DNA from: Streptacidiphilus sp041262165
Lineage (GTDB): Bacteria; Actinomycetota; Actinomycetes; Streptomycetales; Streptomycetaceae
Assembly: GCF_041262165.1 (NCBI RefSeq)
Contig: NZ_JBGCBY010000020.1
Coordinates: forward strand, 62,001-126,000
Direction of reading: 5' to 3'
Length of the DNA: 64,000 nt
Part shown: piece after piece, positions 43,540-52,527 of the stretch
How positions within the stretch are numbered: position 1 is the stretch's first letter
Layout of the letters: each line of letters starts with the position of its first letter
The notes under the pieces: generated by a model
Databases searched by the model: none
The model's input: the letters and a program-made list of their open reading frames with translations, nothing else
Told to the model about the DNA's origin: nothing
Program-made: the position numbers and the translations under genes

Positions 43540-43888
43540 CCGACGGCCGGGGGAAACGTCTCGGTCACACAGGCACCCTAGGCACGGGGAACCGCTCGCC
43601 ACAGGGCTGGCCTTCAGAGGAGTCAAGCCGGTCCCGCTCTGGCCACGACTCGTAGCCCACGTGGCCACGAAATGCGGACGAGCCTTCAAGAAACAGCCTG
43701 GTCCCCGCCGTCACCGAGGTCGCTGCCGGACTTCCGGCTCCAGGCGGAGGAGATCGCCGGGACCGAGTGGCGGCCAGTGGCCGCGATCGGCGACGCAGGC
43801 CTGCGGTCCGGCTCCTGGCTGCGCTGCAGGGGGCCGTGGCGGCAGGGCAGCAGCAACGGGTGGGCGGCTCGGGTCGCCCGTCGATCGG
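43540..43888. other. Intergenic region, nothing recognised
   Basis: Between the aldolase and the convergent small membrane protein gene. A plus-strand frame (EEIAGTEWRPVAAIGDAGLR) has a faint coding look but no start or family. No clear terminator was found. Confidence 0.35.
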
Positions 43889-44095
43889 TTAGAACTGCCA
43901 GTTCCTCAGGCCTATAACAATCATCCATACGAAGAACCAGGCGCTGATCCCCACCACCGCGATCACACCGGCGACGACCATCCCGAGCACGGCCCAGAAC
44001 CCCGACGCGGTGAGCAACAAGTAGATCAGGCCGCCGATCGCGAGCGGTGCCGCTGGCAGGAAGAAGGTGAAGAACCTTCGCACGGCTGGATCCAT
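43889..44095 (-). CDS. Small two-helix membrane protein
   Basis: A 68-residue protein preceded by GGGGGAGCG. Two hydrophobic segments (about residues 9-31 and 35-60, with GFWAVLGMVVAGVIAVVGIS in between) span the membrane twice, ending in RNWQF. The compact size, good start and hydrophobic pattern support a real gene. The family is not recognised and no function can be assigned. Confidence 0.65.
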   Translation of the reverse strand: MDPAVRRFFTFFLPAAPLAIGGLIYLLLTASGFWAVLGMVVAGVIAVVGISAWFFVWMIVIGLRNWQF

Positions 44096-44373
44096 CGCTC
44101 CCCCTCATGAATGGGGATCAGAGGCAGTGTCCCGCAGGCCGGACGGGCGGTCATGAGTCCGCATACTCAACTCGCGAACATGAGCGAGCCGCGTGCACCC
44201 CCGCCGAGAGCCTGTCAGGGACCCCAGCCGGGGAGGACCCGGTGATCACAACCTATCGGCACAGACAGCGGCATCCCTGCCGCCACCACCCGCTTGCGCC
44301 GGACCAGGCCAGTTCAGGTGCGGTGCGAGCACGTGGGCGGCTGTGTCAGTGCGGCTCGGTAGGGTCGGCGGTC

Positions 44374-44736
44374 ATGACGTCGCCTGAGGATCTGGACACC
44401 GTTGACTGGTCTGCGTTGGAGCACGCCTATGGAAGTACCGAGGACCTGCCGGACTTGATCCGTGCCCTGTACTCGCCGGATCTTGAGGTGCTCGACGAGG
44501 CCGGCTACGAGGTGGCGAACAGGGTGAACCATCAGGGCTCGCTCTACTCCGCAACGGTGGAGGTGATCCCGTTCCTCGCCCACGCGGCGCTGCACATGGC
44601 GGCTCAGCGCGAGGATGTGGTGACGTTCCTGATCAGGTTGGCCGAGCGGGATTCCTCTGACGATCCGGTCGGCGATCCGTTGGCAGGACTGGTGCGGGCG
44701 GCGGTCCAGGCCGAACTGCCTGACCTGCTGCGCTGA
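44374..44736 (+). CDS. HEAT-repeat-like protein, probably truncated
   Basis: A 120-residue protein starting DTVDWSALEHAYGSTEDLPD, followed by the repeated helical pattern seen in Streptomyces HEAT-repeat proteins (VANRVNHQGSLYSATVEVIP, FLAHAALHMAAQREDVVTFL). Family members are usually about twice as long, so the 3' half may be lost. Their role is thought to be protein binding. ATG 44374 is preceded by AGGGTCGGCG. Confidence 0.65.
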   Translation: MTSPEDLDTVDWSALEHAYGSTEDLPDLIRALYSPDLEVLDEAGYEVANRVNHQGSLYSATVEVIPFLAHAALHMAAQREDVVTFLIRLAERDSSDDPVGDPLAGLVRAAVQAELPDLLR

Positions 44737-45197
44737 TGGACAGCGGGCTCTTCAGGCCGCCCTCGCCGGACAGTCGGTCCAGGTGCCGACGTGTGAGTCG
44801 ACGGCGAAGCCCGACTTGGGTGCGGCGCGGACGTTGCGGCCGCCGTGGGGCACCGTGCAGGCCGTTGTGAGAAGGCGTCAGGGGTTGGCCGGCGGAGCGC
44901 CCCTCAGTCCTCGCACAACCCTCACCGCGGCCGCGGGCAGCGGCACTCCGGGCCGAGCTCGTACAGGCGGAACTCCGCATGAATCAGCGGCCGGCCACAC
45001 GCCCGACGCCGCGCCGCGCCGCGCAGCGCGGAGCCAGCCGCTGCGAACCGGCAAAAACGGCTGCACGATCAAACGGAACTCCGGCTTTTCGGGCCAGCAC
45101 CGAAAAGCTGGCGCTCAGCACACAGGCTCCGCTGGACTTACCTCCGACGCCCCCACCCAGGGACGCCACCGTCACGGAATCCGATAGGGGACCTCAC
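44737..45197. other. Intergenic region before secreted protein gene
   Basis: Holds the promoter region of the next gene but no clear -35/-10 pair was found. Open frames on both strands look like GC-driven noise. No family recognised. Confidence 0.35.
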
Positions 45198-45710
45198 ATG
45201 CGCTCACGCTCCCGTTTGCACGCCGCCATACTCGCGCTTGGCGTTGCCGCCTCCAGCCTCACCCTGGCTGCGGTGCCGGCCATGTCCGCGCATGCCGCCT
45301 CCGCTTCCTGCGGTTCAAAAATGCTCGGCCCCGCCGTGAACATCACCGACCCCTGGGGGAACCACGTCGGTTCCTTCTACATGGGCTGGAACCAGTGCGG
45401 GGCGGCCTACGCCGAGGCGTACCTCCCGGGCTCGGTGTACGGAAGCGGCCAGATGCTCATCAAGACCGGCTCGGGCAGCGCCTACAAGGACACTGGTGGC
45501 CCGTCGGGGCAGCACTACTGGGACATCGGCTGGCTCAGCATCTACAGTCCCCCGAGCTCGGACCGAAACTACGTGGGCACGATGAATTTCGACACCGGCA
45601 GCTACTCCTGTGCCGGCCAGACGTACACGTGGAACTTCAGCGGTAGCGGCGCGCAATACACGAACCCCGACGACGGGTCGCCGGCAGGCGTGACCTGCTG
45701 GGTGGACTGA
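45198..45710 (+). CDS. Small secreted protein of unknown function
   Basis: A 170-residue secreted protein: signal peptide to about residue 34 (AHA-A), then CGSKMLGPAVNITDPWGNHVG and SFYMGWNQCGAAYAEAYLPG. Four cysteines are present and the C-terminus is Thr/Trp-rich (YTWNFSGSGAQYTNPDDG). It shares the opening pattern CGS, D..N..VG.FY.G, C...YAE with 71-622, so both may belong to one family, with a beta-sandwich fold probable. A strong hairpin follows the stop. Start ATG 45198 has GGGGACC upstream. Confidence 0.75.
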   Translation: MRSRSRLHAAILALGVAASSLTLAAVPAMSAHAASASCGSKMLGPAVNITDPWGNHVGSFYMGWNQCGAAYAEAYLPGSVYGSGQMLIKTGSGSAYKDTGGPSGQHYWDIGWLSIYSPPSSDRNYVGTMNFDTGSYSCAGQTYTWNFSGSGAQYTNPDDGSPAGVTCWVD

Positions 45711-45716
45711 GATCAG

Positions 45717-45758
45717 CCGATGTGGCCCTGGTCCGTCAACTGGCCTGGGCCACATCGG
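45717..45758 (+). terminator. Perfect 12-bp stem terminator
   Basis: CCGATGTGGCCC (45717-45728) pairs perfectly with GGGCCACATCGG (45747-45758) around an 18-nt loop, beginning 6 nt after the stop of the secreted-protein gene. Confidence 0.75.
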
Positions 45759-45857
45759 TCTCGGGGAATCGACCATCGTGAGGTCGGCGACCAGCGGCGG
45801 CGTGGACCGGTAGCCGAGCCACTCCACGCACGTCGCAAGGAGCCGTCGTCGAGGCCG

Positions 45858-46886
45858 TCAGGGTCGTGATGGCCACCGGCCCACCCCGCTGGTGGGGTTG
45901 GCGGTGACTAGCGTGTCACCGAGGTCGGTGAGGGTGTGGCGAACCCGCTGACCGTGCCGGGTGCTGGTGATCAGCGAGGCAGCGCGCAGCGCGGTGGCGT
46001 GCTCGGAGGCGGTGGGGGCGCTGACGCCCAGTCGTGAGGCCAGCTCACCGGTGGTGCAGCCACCTCTGATGGCCCGCAGTGCCCGTGCCCGCCCGTGACC
46101 GATCAGCGTGGCGAGGCCGTCGCCGGTGCCGCGCTCGAGCACGGCGGCGGGTCGTGCGGGGTACACCAGAGTCGGCTGCCGATCGTCGGCCAGGACCGGC
46201 AGGACCTGATCCAGCCCGAACACGCTCGGCGTCAGCACCAGGCCGCGGCCGCCCAGCCCCACTCGGGCGTCGCTGTTGAGACCTGTGACCGGGATCGCGA
46301 ACGCCCCTTCGACGCTGTTCCAGTGGATGCCGGTGTGCAGGGCTCCGGTTGCGGCCGCGAGCCCGAGTGATGCGGCCTGCTCGGTTCGTGCGGCGATGTC
46401 GCGTCGCAGGGTTGCGCGCATGGTGTCCCAGTTGTCAGCCATGCAGGCGGCGAACAAGGCTCTCATCGCAGCGGTAAGGTCCCTGATCTCGCGCCGACCG
46501 CCGTCGCGCAGTCTGAGCAGGGCGTGCGGCGGCCGGGTGAGCCCCGCTCGGGCCAGGTACAGGGCGATTTCGGTACCCAGGCGGTCCCCATCAGATGCCT
46601 CCAGGGCGCCCAGTTCGGCGTCCACATCGTCACTGGCACTGGGCACGTAGGGGACCAGCGGGAGCGGGATGAAGCGCGGGTGGGCGTTGATCAGCTGGAC
46701 GATCGGTATTGCCCGATGCGGGATGTGACGCCGTGCCGACGCCCACCAGCGCTCCCGTGCCCCGTCACCACCTGGCCTGGCGCCGTCGTGCAGCGCATCA
46801 ACCATGTTGCGCAGCGGTGAGATCGCCAGCCTCATCCTCGCCAGATCCTCGGCCTCACAGCCGAGCAACAGGACTGATGCCCCCAC
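45858..46886 (-). CDS. ArsR-like winged-helix transcriptional regulator (DUF5937 type)
   Basis: A 342-residue protein started at GTG 46886 behind GGGGAGAAGG. The N-terminal two thirds is the unknown domain found in this actinobacterial group (EAEDLARMRLAISPLRNMVD, PRFIPLPLVPYVPS, VTGLNSDARVGLGGRGLVLT). The C-terminal residues about 255-320 are a winged helix (GHGRARALRAIRGGCTTGEL, GVSAPTASEHATALRAASL, HGQRVRHTLTDLG). Typical members repress nearby transporters or enzymes; here no obvious target is adjacent. Confidence 0.88.
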   Translation of the reverse strand: MGASVLLLGCEAEDLARMRLAISPLRNMVDALHDGARPGGDGARERWWASARRHIPHRAIPIVQLINAHPRFIPLPLVPYVPSASDDVDAELGALEASDGDRLGTEIALYLARAGLTRPPHALLRLRDGGRREIRDLTAAMRALFAACMADNWDTMRATLRRDIAARTEQAASLGLAAATGALHTGIHWNSVEGAFAIPVTGLNSDARVGLGGRGLVLTPSVFGLDQVLPVLADDRQPTLVYPARPAAVLERGTGDGLATLIGHGRARALRAIRGGCTTGELASRLGVSAPTASEHATALRAASLITSTRHGQRVRHTLTDLGDTLVTANPTSGVGRWPSRP

Positions 46887-47204
46887 AGCAAACCTTCTCC
46901 CCGTAGCCGCGGTACACGAACGTTTCGAGCATAAGCCCGCCTTGGGCATGACAAGCTCTGTCGGCCCGACTCGGCCCTCGCAAGGCGAAGCCCGCTCCAA
47001 GCCGGAGGTTTGGCGGACCACGACATGCAGGCGGCCGTCGCTGAAGGGGCGGGGCGGCCGGGGCGCTCGACACCGTGAGCGGTGCTCACTGACCACGCGG
47101 TCCCGGTCGTCGCGCTGTAGTCGCAACGGCCGGGTGTGACGGTGACCTGACGACGATCGCCGTCCTTCGAGAGAGCTCCGGTGCCACCGGCATCCGGTCA
47201 CTCT
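46887..47204. other. Intergenic region upstream of ArsR-like gene
   Basis: Contains the promoter of the ArsR-like gene and the 3' end of the sigma-fusion transcript. CGAACGTTTCG at 46919-46929 is a small imperfect inverted repeat. No gene recognised. Confidence 0.35.
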
Positions 47205-49214
47205 TCAACGCGGATGCGCGGTGAAGACCTGGTGCAGGATGTCGGTGTAGGCGCCGTGGCCGCTGGAGCTGGGCCAATCCGTGGACGATTCGACCGCCGT
47301 CCCCTCGCCCCACTCGTTGTAGGTCACGACCAGTTGGAACGGCGCACCCGAGGTGGCGACGGTGGTCGCGTCCTGGCGGAAGCGGGTGAGGTCGCGTGGG
47401 ACGGTGGGCTGTGCCGCGTCGTTCTTCCAGAACCCGGGGGACAGGATCGCCGAGTACCCCTTCTGCACGTCCAGGCCGGAGGCGTACTGGTGCCAGCCCT
47501 GCGGTTGGTCGGCGCAGCCCTGGTAGCCGCCGAACACCTTCAGCACGACGTAGTACCCCTCGGTCTTGTTGGCCTGGGCCCACCGCGTGGCCATGTCGCA
47601 GCCGTCGCCGCCTGCGGCGTATACGAAGATCACCGGTTTGCCGGCGATGTGCAGCCATGCCTTCTGGTCGGAGTACTTGCGCAGGTACTCCAGGTCCTGC
47701 CTGATCGCCGCCGCCGAGGGGTTGGCGTACGCCTCCTGCTCGTAGTACACCGTCCAGGAGAAGCCGAGTTTCGCGCCCTCGGACATCAGCAGCGGCAGCC
47801 GCGTGTCCTCGCGCTTGCCCGCGCCCCACCAGGAGGAAATGCCCGCCTGGAGACCGCCGTACTGCATGTCCTTGATCTGGCGGTCGACGGTGGTCGCGAC
47901 GCCGACGTCGTACCGGCCGGCCGAGGGCGTGTAGTGGCTGCCCGCACCGGTGAAGTTCTCGGGGTACCAGGGGTAGTAGAAGGCAGCCCGCACCGGCAGC
48001 CTGGTGTTGGTGACGGCCGCCGCCTTTGGTGCCGCGGCCTCGGGCGACGAGGTGCCGCTCGGCTTCGCGGTCACGGAGGGCGCGACCGTCGGTGCGGACC
48101 GGGTGACGGACGGCTGAGCGCCGGCGACCGCAGGGGCCGACGCGGCGACGCGGGTCTGCTCGTGCTGCCCGGGCCGGCCGAGGGTGTAGGCGGCGGTGGC
48201 GGTGCCCAGGACCAGGGCGACGGAGAACAGGACCGCGGCCTTGCCCACGGAGACACCCCCCGCCCTCCGCGCGGCCCGGCTCGCCGCTCTCCCGGCCCTG
48301 ACCGGACCACGGGAGGCCACGGTGGCCAGATCGCTTCCGGTCCCACCGGTCCCACCGGTCCCGCCCGCAGCGCCGCCTCCCGCACCCGACGCAACCAGCG
48401 CCAGCAGGACCGGCGGAACGGACACCAAGGCCAGGTCGGCCAGCAGCCGATCCGCCGGCACCAGGTCGACGGGCACACCGCCGCAGGTCGCACAGGTGCG
48501 CACGTGCCTGGCGGTTCGCTTGCGCCACAGGCCGTCAGGCCGCCCGTCCCAACCACGCAGCACACTGTCCAGGTCCGGGCACCGCGGCACCGCCTGGAGC
48601 GCTCGTACGACCGCCCGCGCGACTTCCAACCGGGCCTTCATCCGCTGCACCCGGACCGCAGCCTGAGGCATCGGCACCTCCACCGCAGCGGCCAGTTCGG
48701 TCCGGGTCAGCCGGCCCGCGACCTCCATCCACCACAGCGACAGCAACTGCCGGTCGTCGGCGTCCAGCCAACGCGTGGCCTCGGCCGCCTCCCGCCGCTG
48801 ACCGGACAGGCTCAACACGGTGATCGTCAGGTCGACGAAGTCGGCTCCGGGATCAGCGAGCACCGCAGCCTCGTCGAGGCCCTCGATCCCGGCGGTCACC
48901 GGTGCGCTGCGCCGCACCCGCCAGTGCCGACGCACCTCCCGCATCGCGATGGCGACCAGCCAGGACCGGAACGCCTCGGGGTCACGCAGCTTCCGCACAT
49001 CGCGGATCATCTGCAGCATGATCTCCTGCACGACGTCGTCGGTGTCGGCGGGGGCGTCCAGTGCGCGACCCACGATGTTGTAGATCAGAGGCAGGTAGTC
49101 GGCCACGAGGGTGTCCAGGGCCCATTGGTCACCTTGCTGCGCGGCACGCACCAGGGCAGCCTGCGACCGGGGCGCCTGCGACCCCTCGTACTCACTGCGT
49201 GAAATCTCGGTCAT
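47205..49214 (-). CDS. Membrane-anchored ECF sigma factor fused to extracellular GH99-like domain
   Basis: A 669-residue one-chain signalling protein. Residues 30-105 are sigma region 2 (DADTDDVVQEIMLQMIRDV-like, with FRSWLVAIAMREVRRHWR), and 150-205 are region 4 (LTRTELAAAVEVPMPQAAVR). H237-x3-C241-x2-C244 is the zinc motif of ZAS anti-sigma factors. One membrane helix spans about 324-346, a Pro/Ser/Thr-rich linker follows, and 405-669 is a GH99-like glycosidase domain (AAFYYPWYPENF, YNEWGEGTAVESS with candidate catalytic Glu). The sigma part lies inside and the sugar domain outside. It probably senses a polysaccharide and controls transcription, most simply the divergent GH71/99 gene. Start ATG 49214 is tentative; ATG 49247 is possible. 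Confidence 0.88.
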   Translation of the reverse strand: MTEISRSEYEGSQAPRSQAALVRAAQQGDQWALDTLVADYLPLIYNIVGRALDAPADTDDVVQEIMLQMIRDVRKLRDPEAFRSWLVAIAMREVRRHWRVRRSAPVTAGIEGLDEAAVLADPGADFVDLTITVLSLSGQRREAAEATRWLDADDRQLLSLWWMEVAGRLTRTELAAAVEVPMPQAAVRVQRMKARLEVARAVVRALQAVPRCPDLDSVLRGWDGRPDGLWRKRTARHVRTCATCGGVPVDLVPADRLLADLALVSVPPVLLALVASGAGGGAAGGTGGTGGTGSDLATVASRGPVRAGRAASRAARRAGGVSVGKAAVLFSVALVLGTATAAYTLGRPGQHEQTRVAASAPAVAGAQPSVTRSAPTVAPSVTAKPSGTSSPEAAAPKAAAVTNTRLPVRAAFYYPWYPENFTGAGSHYTPSAGRYDVGVATTVDRQIKDMQYGGLQAGISSWWGAGKREDTRLPLLMSEGAKLGFSWTVYYEQEAYANPSAAAIRQDLEYLRKYSDQKAWLHIAGKPVIFVYAAGGDGCDMATRWAQANKTEGYYVVLKVFGGYQGCADQPQGWHQYASGLDVQKGYSAILSPGFWKNDAAQPTVPRDLTRFRQDATTVATSGAPFQLVVTYNEWGEGTAVESSTDWPSSSGHGAYTDILHQVFTAHPR

Positions 49215-49244
49215 GGTTGGAGGAGGGCTCCCGAACGGCGTCGG

Positions 49245-49462
49245 CATAACAGAAATCGGCGAATCACCTTCGCCCGGCCTGTTCGGCATCATGACACGTC
49301 CCGGGTCCGGCCAAGGCCGTCGCAGGGCAACCGGCGCCGCACTGCGGTGGCTGGTCGGCCCCGACAACCGTGAAGTCCTGGTCGACGAAGGCAGGCGGCC
49401 CTCACATGCGCGTACGGCACCGCACACAGGGGCGGATCCGGCGCCGCTCATAACCGAAATCA
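49245..49462. repeat. Direct repeat in sigma/GH71 spacer
   Basis: CATAACAGAAATC at 49245-49257 recurs as CATAACCGAAATC at 49449-49461, 204 nt apart in the divergent promoter region. One mismatch in 13. The copies could be promoter or operator elements recognised by the fused sigma factor. This is an inference from position. Confidence 0.4.
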
Positions 49463-49718
49463 GGCCGATCGAGCCGTATCCCACATTCGCCCGGAGCGGC
49501 TTGACCCACCGTCACCCGCAGACATTGAATCCCTTCCACAGCCAGCGAGCGCCCGTTCGCAAGAGTCGGCGCAGCGTGCGCAGGCGAGAACTCGATGCGC
49601 CTGCCCGTCGGTCATCGCCCCACCTGCTCCCGCATCCCCGATCGAATCCGTCCCTGGATGCAACGTACGGCAGTCGCCGAGGCCGAGCGTCCGACTTCCC
49701 TCCACGGAGAACCACACC

Positions 49719-51410
49719 ATGTCAGTGAATCACCGCAGGCAGATCTGGTCGCGCCGCAAGGTCCTCACCACGGCGCTCGGCGGTACCGCAGCCGCCGCGG
49801 CCGGTGCGTTCGGCATCGCCAAGGCCGCCACCGCGAGTACCTCGGCCAGTGCAACGGCAAGCGCCGCCGGAGACGTCGTCGGCAAGATCACGGTGGGCTA
49901 CCAGGGCTGGTTCGCCGCACCCGGTGACGGCTCCCCCATCAACGCCTGGTGGCACTGGAGCGCCAACGACAGCAAGGCGCCGTCCCCGTCGAACACCAAC
50001 CTCAAGTGCTGGCCGGACAACCGGGAGTACATCAGGACGTACCAGACCGGGTACGCCGCGCTGGGAAACGGCCAGCCGGCGACACTGTTCTCTTCCTACG
50101 ACCAGCAGACGGTGGACACCCACTTCCTGTGGATGCAGCAGAACAACATCGACACTGCGGCCCTGCAGCGGTTCAACCCCACCGGCGGCGAGGGCCCGAC
50201 CCGCGACGCGATGGCCGGCAAGGTCCGCAGTTCGGCGGAGTCCCACGGCCGCAAGTTCTACATCATGTACGACGTCACCGGCTGGACGAGCATGCAGTCC
50301 GAGATCAAGGCCGACTGGACGAACAAGATGAAGGCCCACACCGCCTCCGGCGCTTACGCGGTGCAGAACGGCAAGCCGGTGGTGTGCGTCTGGGGCTTCG
50401 GATTCAACGACGGCAACCATCCCTGGGACGCCGCGACCTGCCTGGACGTCGTCAACTGGTTCAAGGGCCAGGGCTGCTACGTCATCGGCGGGGTGCCGCG
50501 CGAGTGGCGCACCGGAGTGAACGGCTCCCGGGCCGGGTTCGGCGACGTCTACCACGCCTTCCACATGCTGACCCCCTGGATGGTCGGCGCCATCGGCAAC
50601 GCGGCCGACTCCGACTCGGTCTACCAGAACGTCAACGTCCCCGACCAGGCCGACTGCAACGCCCACGGCATCGACTACCAGCCCTGCGTGCTCCCCGGGG
50701 ACCTCTCCGGGCGCCAGCGGGCGCACGGCGACTTCATGTGGCGGCAGTTCTACAACATGATCCGGGTCGGCGCCCAGGGCATCTACATCTCCATGTTCGA
50801 CGAGTACGGCGAGGGCAACCAGATCGCCAAGACCGCCGAATCCCAGGCCTGGACACCGACCAACTCCGGCTTCGCCGCACTCGACGAGGACGGCACCGCC
50901 TGCTCGGCCGACTACTACCTGCGCCTGACCGGTGACGGCGGCCGCATGCTCAAGGGCCAGATCGCCCTGACCGCCACCCGCCCCACCCAGCCGGTCATCA
51001 GCACCGCGCCAGCCCTCAGGACGATCACTCTGCGCTCCAGGGCCAACAACGACTACGTAACCGCCGAGAACGCCGGCGCCGGCTCGCTGATCGCCAACCG
51101 CACCACCGCCGGACCCTGGGAGCAGTTCGACGTGGTCGACGCCGGCAACGGCAACATCGCGCTACGCGCCAGGATCAACGGCAAGTACGTCACCGTCGAG
51201 AACGCGGGCGCCGACCCGCTGATCGCCAACCGCACCGCGATCGGCGCATGGGAGACCTTCAGACTGATCACCAACTCCAACGGAACAGTCAGCCTGCTCG
51301 CCCAGGTCAACGGCAAGTACGTCACCGCCGACAACGCCGGCGCCAGCGCACTGATCGCCAACCGCACCAGCATCGGACAGTGGGAACAGTTCGACCAAGC
51401 CACCGTGTGA
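49719..51410 (+). CDS. Tat-secreted GH71/99-like glycosidase with fascin-like beta-trefoil
   Basis: A 563-residue exported protein with a twin-arginine signal (WSRRKVLTTALGGTAAAAAG). The central domain, about residues 50-420, begins GKITVGYQGWFAAPGDGS and contains MFDEYGEGNQIAK, corresponding to the catalytic E-x-x-E region of GH71/GH99-like enzymes. The C-terminal about 430-563 holds three fascin-type beta-trefoil repeats (LRSRANNDYVTAENAGAGS; ARINGKYVTVENAGADPLIA; AQVNGKYVTADNAGASALIA), a sugar-binding module. Target could be alpha-1,3-glucan or alpha-mannan. GGAGA precedes ATG 49719. It is divergent from the sigma-GH99 fusion. Confidence 0.87.
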   Translation: MSVNHRRQIWSRRKVLTTALGGTAAAAAGAFGIAKAATASTSASATASAAGDVVGKITVGYQGWFAAPGDGSPINAWWHWSANDSKAPSPSNTNLKCWPDNREYIRTYQTGYAALGNGQPATLFSSYDQQTVDTHFLWMQQNNIDTAALQRFNPTGGEGPTRDAMAGKVRSSAESHGRKFYIMYDVTGWTSMQSEIKADWTNKMKAHTASGAYAVQNGKPVVCVWGFGFNDGNHPWDAATCLDVVNWFKGQGCYVIGGVPREWRTGVNGSRAGFGDVYHAFHMLTPWMVGAIGNAADSDSVYQNVNVPDQADCNAHGIDYQPCVLPGDLSGRQRAHGDFMWRQFYNMIRVGAQGIYISMFDEYGEGNQIAKTAESQAWTPTNSGFAALDEDGTACSADYYLRLTGDGGRMLKGQIALTATRPTQPVISTAPALRTITLRSRANNDYVTAENAGAGSLIANRTTAGPWEQFDVVDAGNGNIALRARINGKYVTVENAGADPLIANRTAIGAWETFRLITNSNGTVSLLAQVNGKYVTADNAGASALIANRTSIGQWEQFDQATV

Positions 51411-51420
51411 GTGCAGCGCG

Positions 51421-51713
51421 TCAGGAGTCGCGGCCCGGGCCGACACCAGTTCCGCCAGCCTGATGCAGGTCGCCGGGGAGCCGCAGTGCCGGGCCGCGCC
51501 CGTCGGGCGCGGCGGCGGCGTTTTCCCAGACCGCGCGGACGGCGTCCGGGTCGGGGATCAGTCCCGGCTCCGTGGCCGGGGCGAGTTGCTCGGCGAACTC
51601 CTCGGCCGCTCGGCCGGCGGCCACCCGCGGCCCCGGCCGGCGGGCGCCCCATCGGGTGCGGGTCGGTGAAGAGTCGTCAGGGAGGCGACCAAGGTGTCGG
51701 CCGCCTCCGCCAT
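51421..51713 (-). pseudogene. Aminoglycoside phosphotransferase remnant
   Basis: The start MAEAADTLVASLTTLHRPAP fits the pre-catalytic LAALHRPAP block of actinomycete APH-type kinases. The frame then shifts and AEEFAEQLAPATEPGLIPDP is followed by VWENAAAAPDGRGPALRLPG and DLHQ, a degraded form of the catalytic WLHGDLHPANV motif. Both ends are lost. It sits immediately behind the GH71/99 gene on the opposite strand. Confidence 0.6.
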
Positions 51714-51890
51714 GCGTGAGACCGCGACGCGGTCGGCGGGCGACCCGCCTGTTCTTTCCCCTCCCCGTTCGAGCGCGGAAGCCGTGCTGCCTCTCGGCGA
51801 ACCCACGGGCGTGTCGGCCGTCGATGGACACGCGCGTCAGCAGTGATCGTCCGATCTGAAGCCGATTGGCCCCGGTTGCCGTGAACCCCG

Positions 51891-51928
51891 CGTCTGTGAC
51901 ACGCGTATCCGTCTGTGACACGCGTATC
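51891..51928. repeat. Two tandem 19-bp repeats
   Basis: CGTCTGTGACACGCGTATC occurs twice without a gap (51891-51909 and 51910-51928), perfectly. It is about 140 nt upstream of the DoxX gene. ACGCGT within each copy is palindromic. It could be a binding site for a regulator of that gene. Confidence 0.85.
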
Positions 51929-52068
51929 TCCGATGCAGCGCACATGCGGCACACGGGACGCGTGGCTCCCGTACGCGGTTGGAAGGGGGTCATCCGAGCA
52001 TCGAATTGGCATGACCGCGTCATACAAGCACGGCATTGTGCAAGCACCCAGCCTGACGGAGGATTTCG

Positions 52069-52527
52069 ATGTCACAGAACAAGCTCTGGCCGCACGCTCT
52101 TTCGCTCTTCCGTGTCATCGTCGGGGCGCTGTTCGCGTGCCACGGCGCGGCCACGGTCTTCGGTGTGCTCGGCGGCGCCGCGGGGTCCGGGGCGGCCTCG
52201 CCGGTGGGGGCCTGGCCCGGATGGTGGGCCGCCTTGATCCAGCTCGTCGGCGGAACCCTGGTCGCGGTGGGGTTGGGCACCCGTGCCGCGGCCTTACTCT
52301 GCTCCGGCTCGATGGCCTACGCGTATTTCAGCGTCCACCAGGGCAAGGCGGTCCTGCCGATCCAGAACGGCGGTGAGGCCGCCGTGATGTTCTGCTGGAC
52401 CTTCCTGCTCATCGCTCTTGCCGGACCGGGGGAGTGGGCGCTGGATGCACTTGTGGCGCATAGGCGGACGACGCCGGGCCGAGTGGTGCAGGCAGCCGAC
52501 CCGGCATCCGAGAGCGTCACCGCGTAA
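52069..52527 (+). CDS. DoxX-family membrane protein
   Basis: A 152-residue protein with four hydrophobic helices. DoxX features: LWPHALSLFRVIVGALFACH, GWWAALIQLVGGTLVAVGLG, then AYAYFSVHQGKAVLPIQNGG followed by EAAVMFCWTFLLIAL. Family members are linked to sulfur or redox stress but most have no known reaction. GGAGG lies 6 nt before ATG 52069. A tandem 19-bp repeat upstream may control it. Confidence 0.9.
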   Translation: MSQNKLWPHALSLFRVIVGALFACHGAATVFGVLGGAAGSGAASPVGAWPGWWAALIQLVGGTLVAVGLGTRAAALLCSGSMAYAYFSVHQGKAVLPIQNGGEAAVMFCWTFLLIALAGPGEWALDALVAHRRTTPGRVVQAADPASESVTA

